Assembly (NCBI GenBank): GCA_030621975.1
Contig: JAUXGQ010000127.1
Location: forward strand, 1-5,978
Origin: Gammaproteobacteria bacterium
GTDB taxonomy: Bacteria > Pseudomonadota > Gammaproteobacteria > Chromatiales > Chromatiaceae
Length of the DNA stretch: 5,978 nucleotides
Direction of reading: 5' to 3'
The notes beneath the pieces were generated by a model. That model searched no databases, had not been told where the DNA came from, and saw only the letters and a program-made list of their open reading frames with translations. Positions 5,808-5,978 of this stretch are shown here, one piece after another (position 1 is the first letter of the stretch; the number at the start of each line of letters is the position of its first letter). Made by a program: the position numbers and the translations under genes.

Positions 5808-5842
5808 CCACGTCTGTTCCCTGCTTCCCGTTCGGCAATAGG

Positions 5843-5977
5843 TCATGCCCCATGGGCCGACTTCCGCGCTAAATAGTCTTGAGTAAATCGTTGCATGATA
5901 TCCTGGTCATATTCACGCAACCCGCTCAGCACCAGTTTCTTGAAACCGGTACCGATGGCTTCGTCTCCCGCCTTAAC
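5843..5977 (-). CDS. C-terminal end of an unrecognised protein (partial, start beyond window)
   Basis: The minus strand is open from the right edge to a TGA at 5843-5845, giving 44 residues. The visible part is charged and probably helical: it includes GFKKLVLSGLREYDQDI (11-27) and ends QDYLARKSAHGA. Codon choice is similar to the neighbouring genes, and the other frames over this stretch are no better. I do not recognise a family. It converges on rtcB, with about 570 bases of repeat-rich DNA between them. At only 44 residues, an accidental open frame cannot be excluded. Confidence 0.5.
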   Translation of the reverse strand, partial: VKAGDEAIGTGFKKLVLSGLREYDQDIMQRFTQDYLARKSAHGA

Positions 5978-5978
5978 C

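Noticed and set aside
5846..5857. Palindrome CCCATGGG near the end of the right partial gene.
   Set aside because: It is eight bases long and lies in coding sequence; this is expected by chance.

Overview
The window reads as a gammaproteobacterial chromosome segment of moderately high G+C. The evidence is a Vibrio-like sodium-type flagellar stator pair, a sigma-28-like motility promoter and an ordinary codon style. No plasmid, phage or transposase gene is visible. The exact lineage cannot be fixed from the sequence; a Chromatiales-like sulfur or halophilic gammaproteobacterium is only a guess.

Left part (1-2320, minus strand): a motility operon. A sigma-28 (FliA)-type promoter at 2294-2320 precedes pomA (GTG start, 1453-2214), then pomB/motB (514-1380), then a PilZ-domain protein that runs off the left edge (1-498). 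PomA and PomB form the ion-driven stator of the flagellar motor. The PilZ protein is a likely cyclic-di-GMP sensor and could adjust that motor.

Middle (2367-5269, plus strand): a short-chain dehydrogenase/reductase with a TTG start, then archease (3295-3744), then the RNA ligase RtcB (3839-5269). Archease is the known activator of RtcB, so the last two form an RNA-repair or RNA-splicing module. The 94-base gap between them holds two mutually exclusive hairpins and an extended -10 promoter candidate that would give rtcB an almost leaderless transcript. rtcB ends at a strong A-stem-T hairpin terminator able to act in both directions.

Right part (5270-5842): about 570 bases without a convincing gene but dense in structure. 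It has a GTACA hairpin, a 161-base element whose two arms each carry four ACAGGAT-type units in mirror image, a 58-base cluster of overlapping GGCCAT/ATGGCC inverted repeats that can pair in several ways, and a further 8-bp hairpin. At the right edge the C-terminal end of an unrecognised minus-strand gene (5843-5977) converges on rtcB.

The least explained parts are the structured DNA downstream of rtcB, the switch-like archease-rtcB spacer, and the PilZ protein whose two ligand motifs are split by a long helical stretch.
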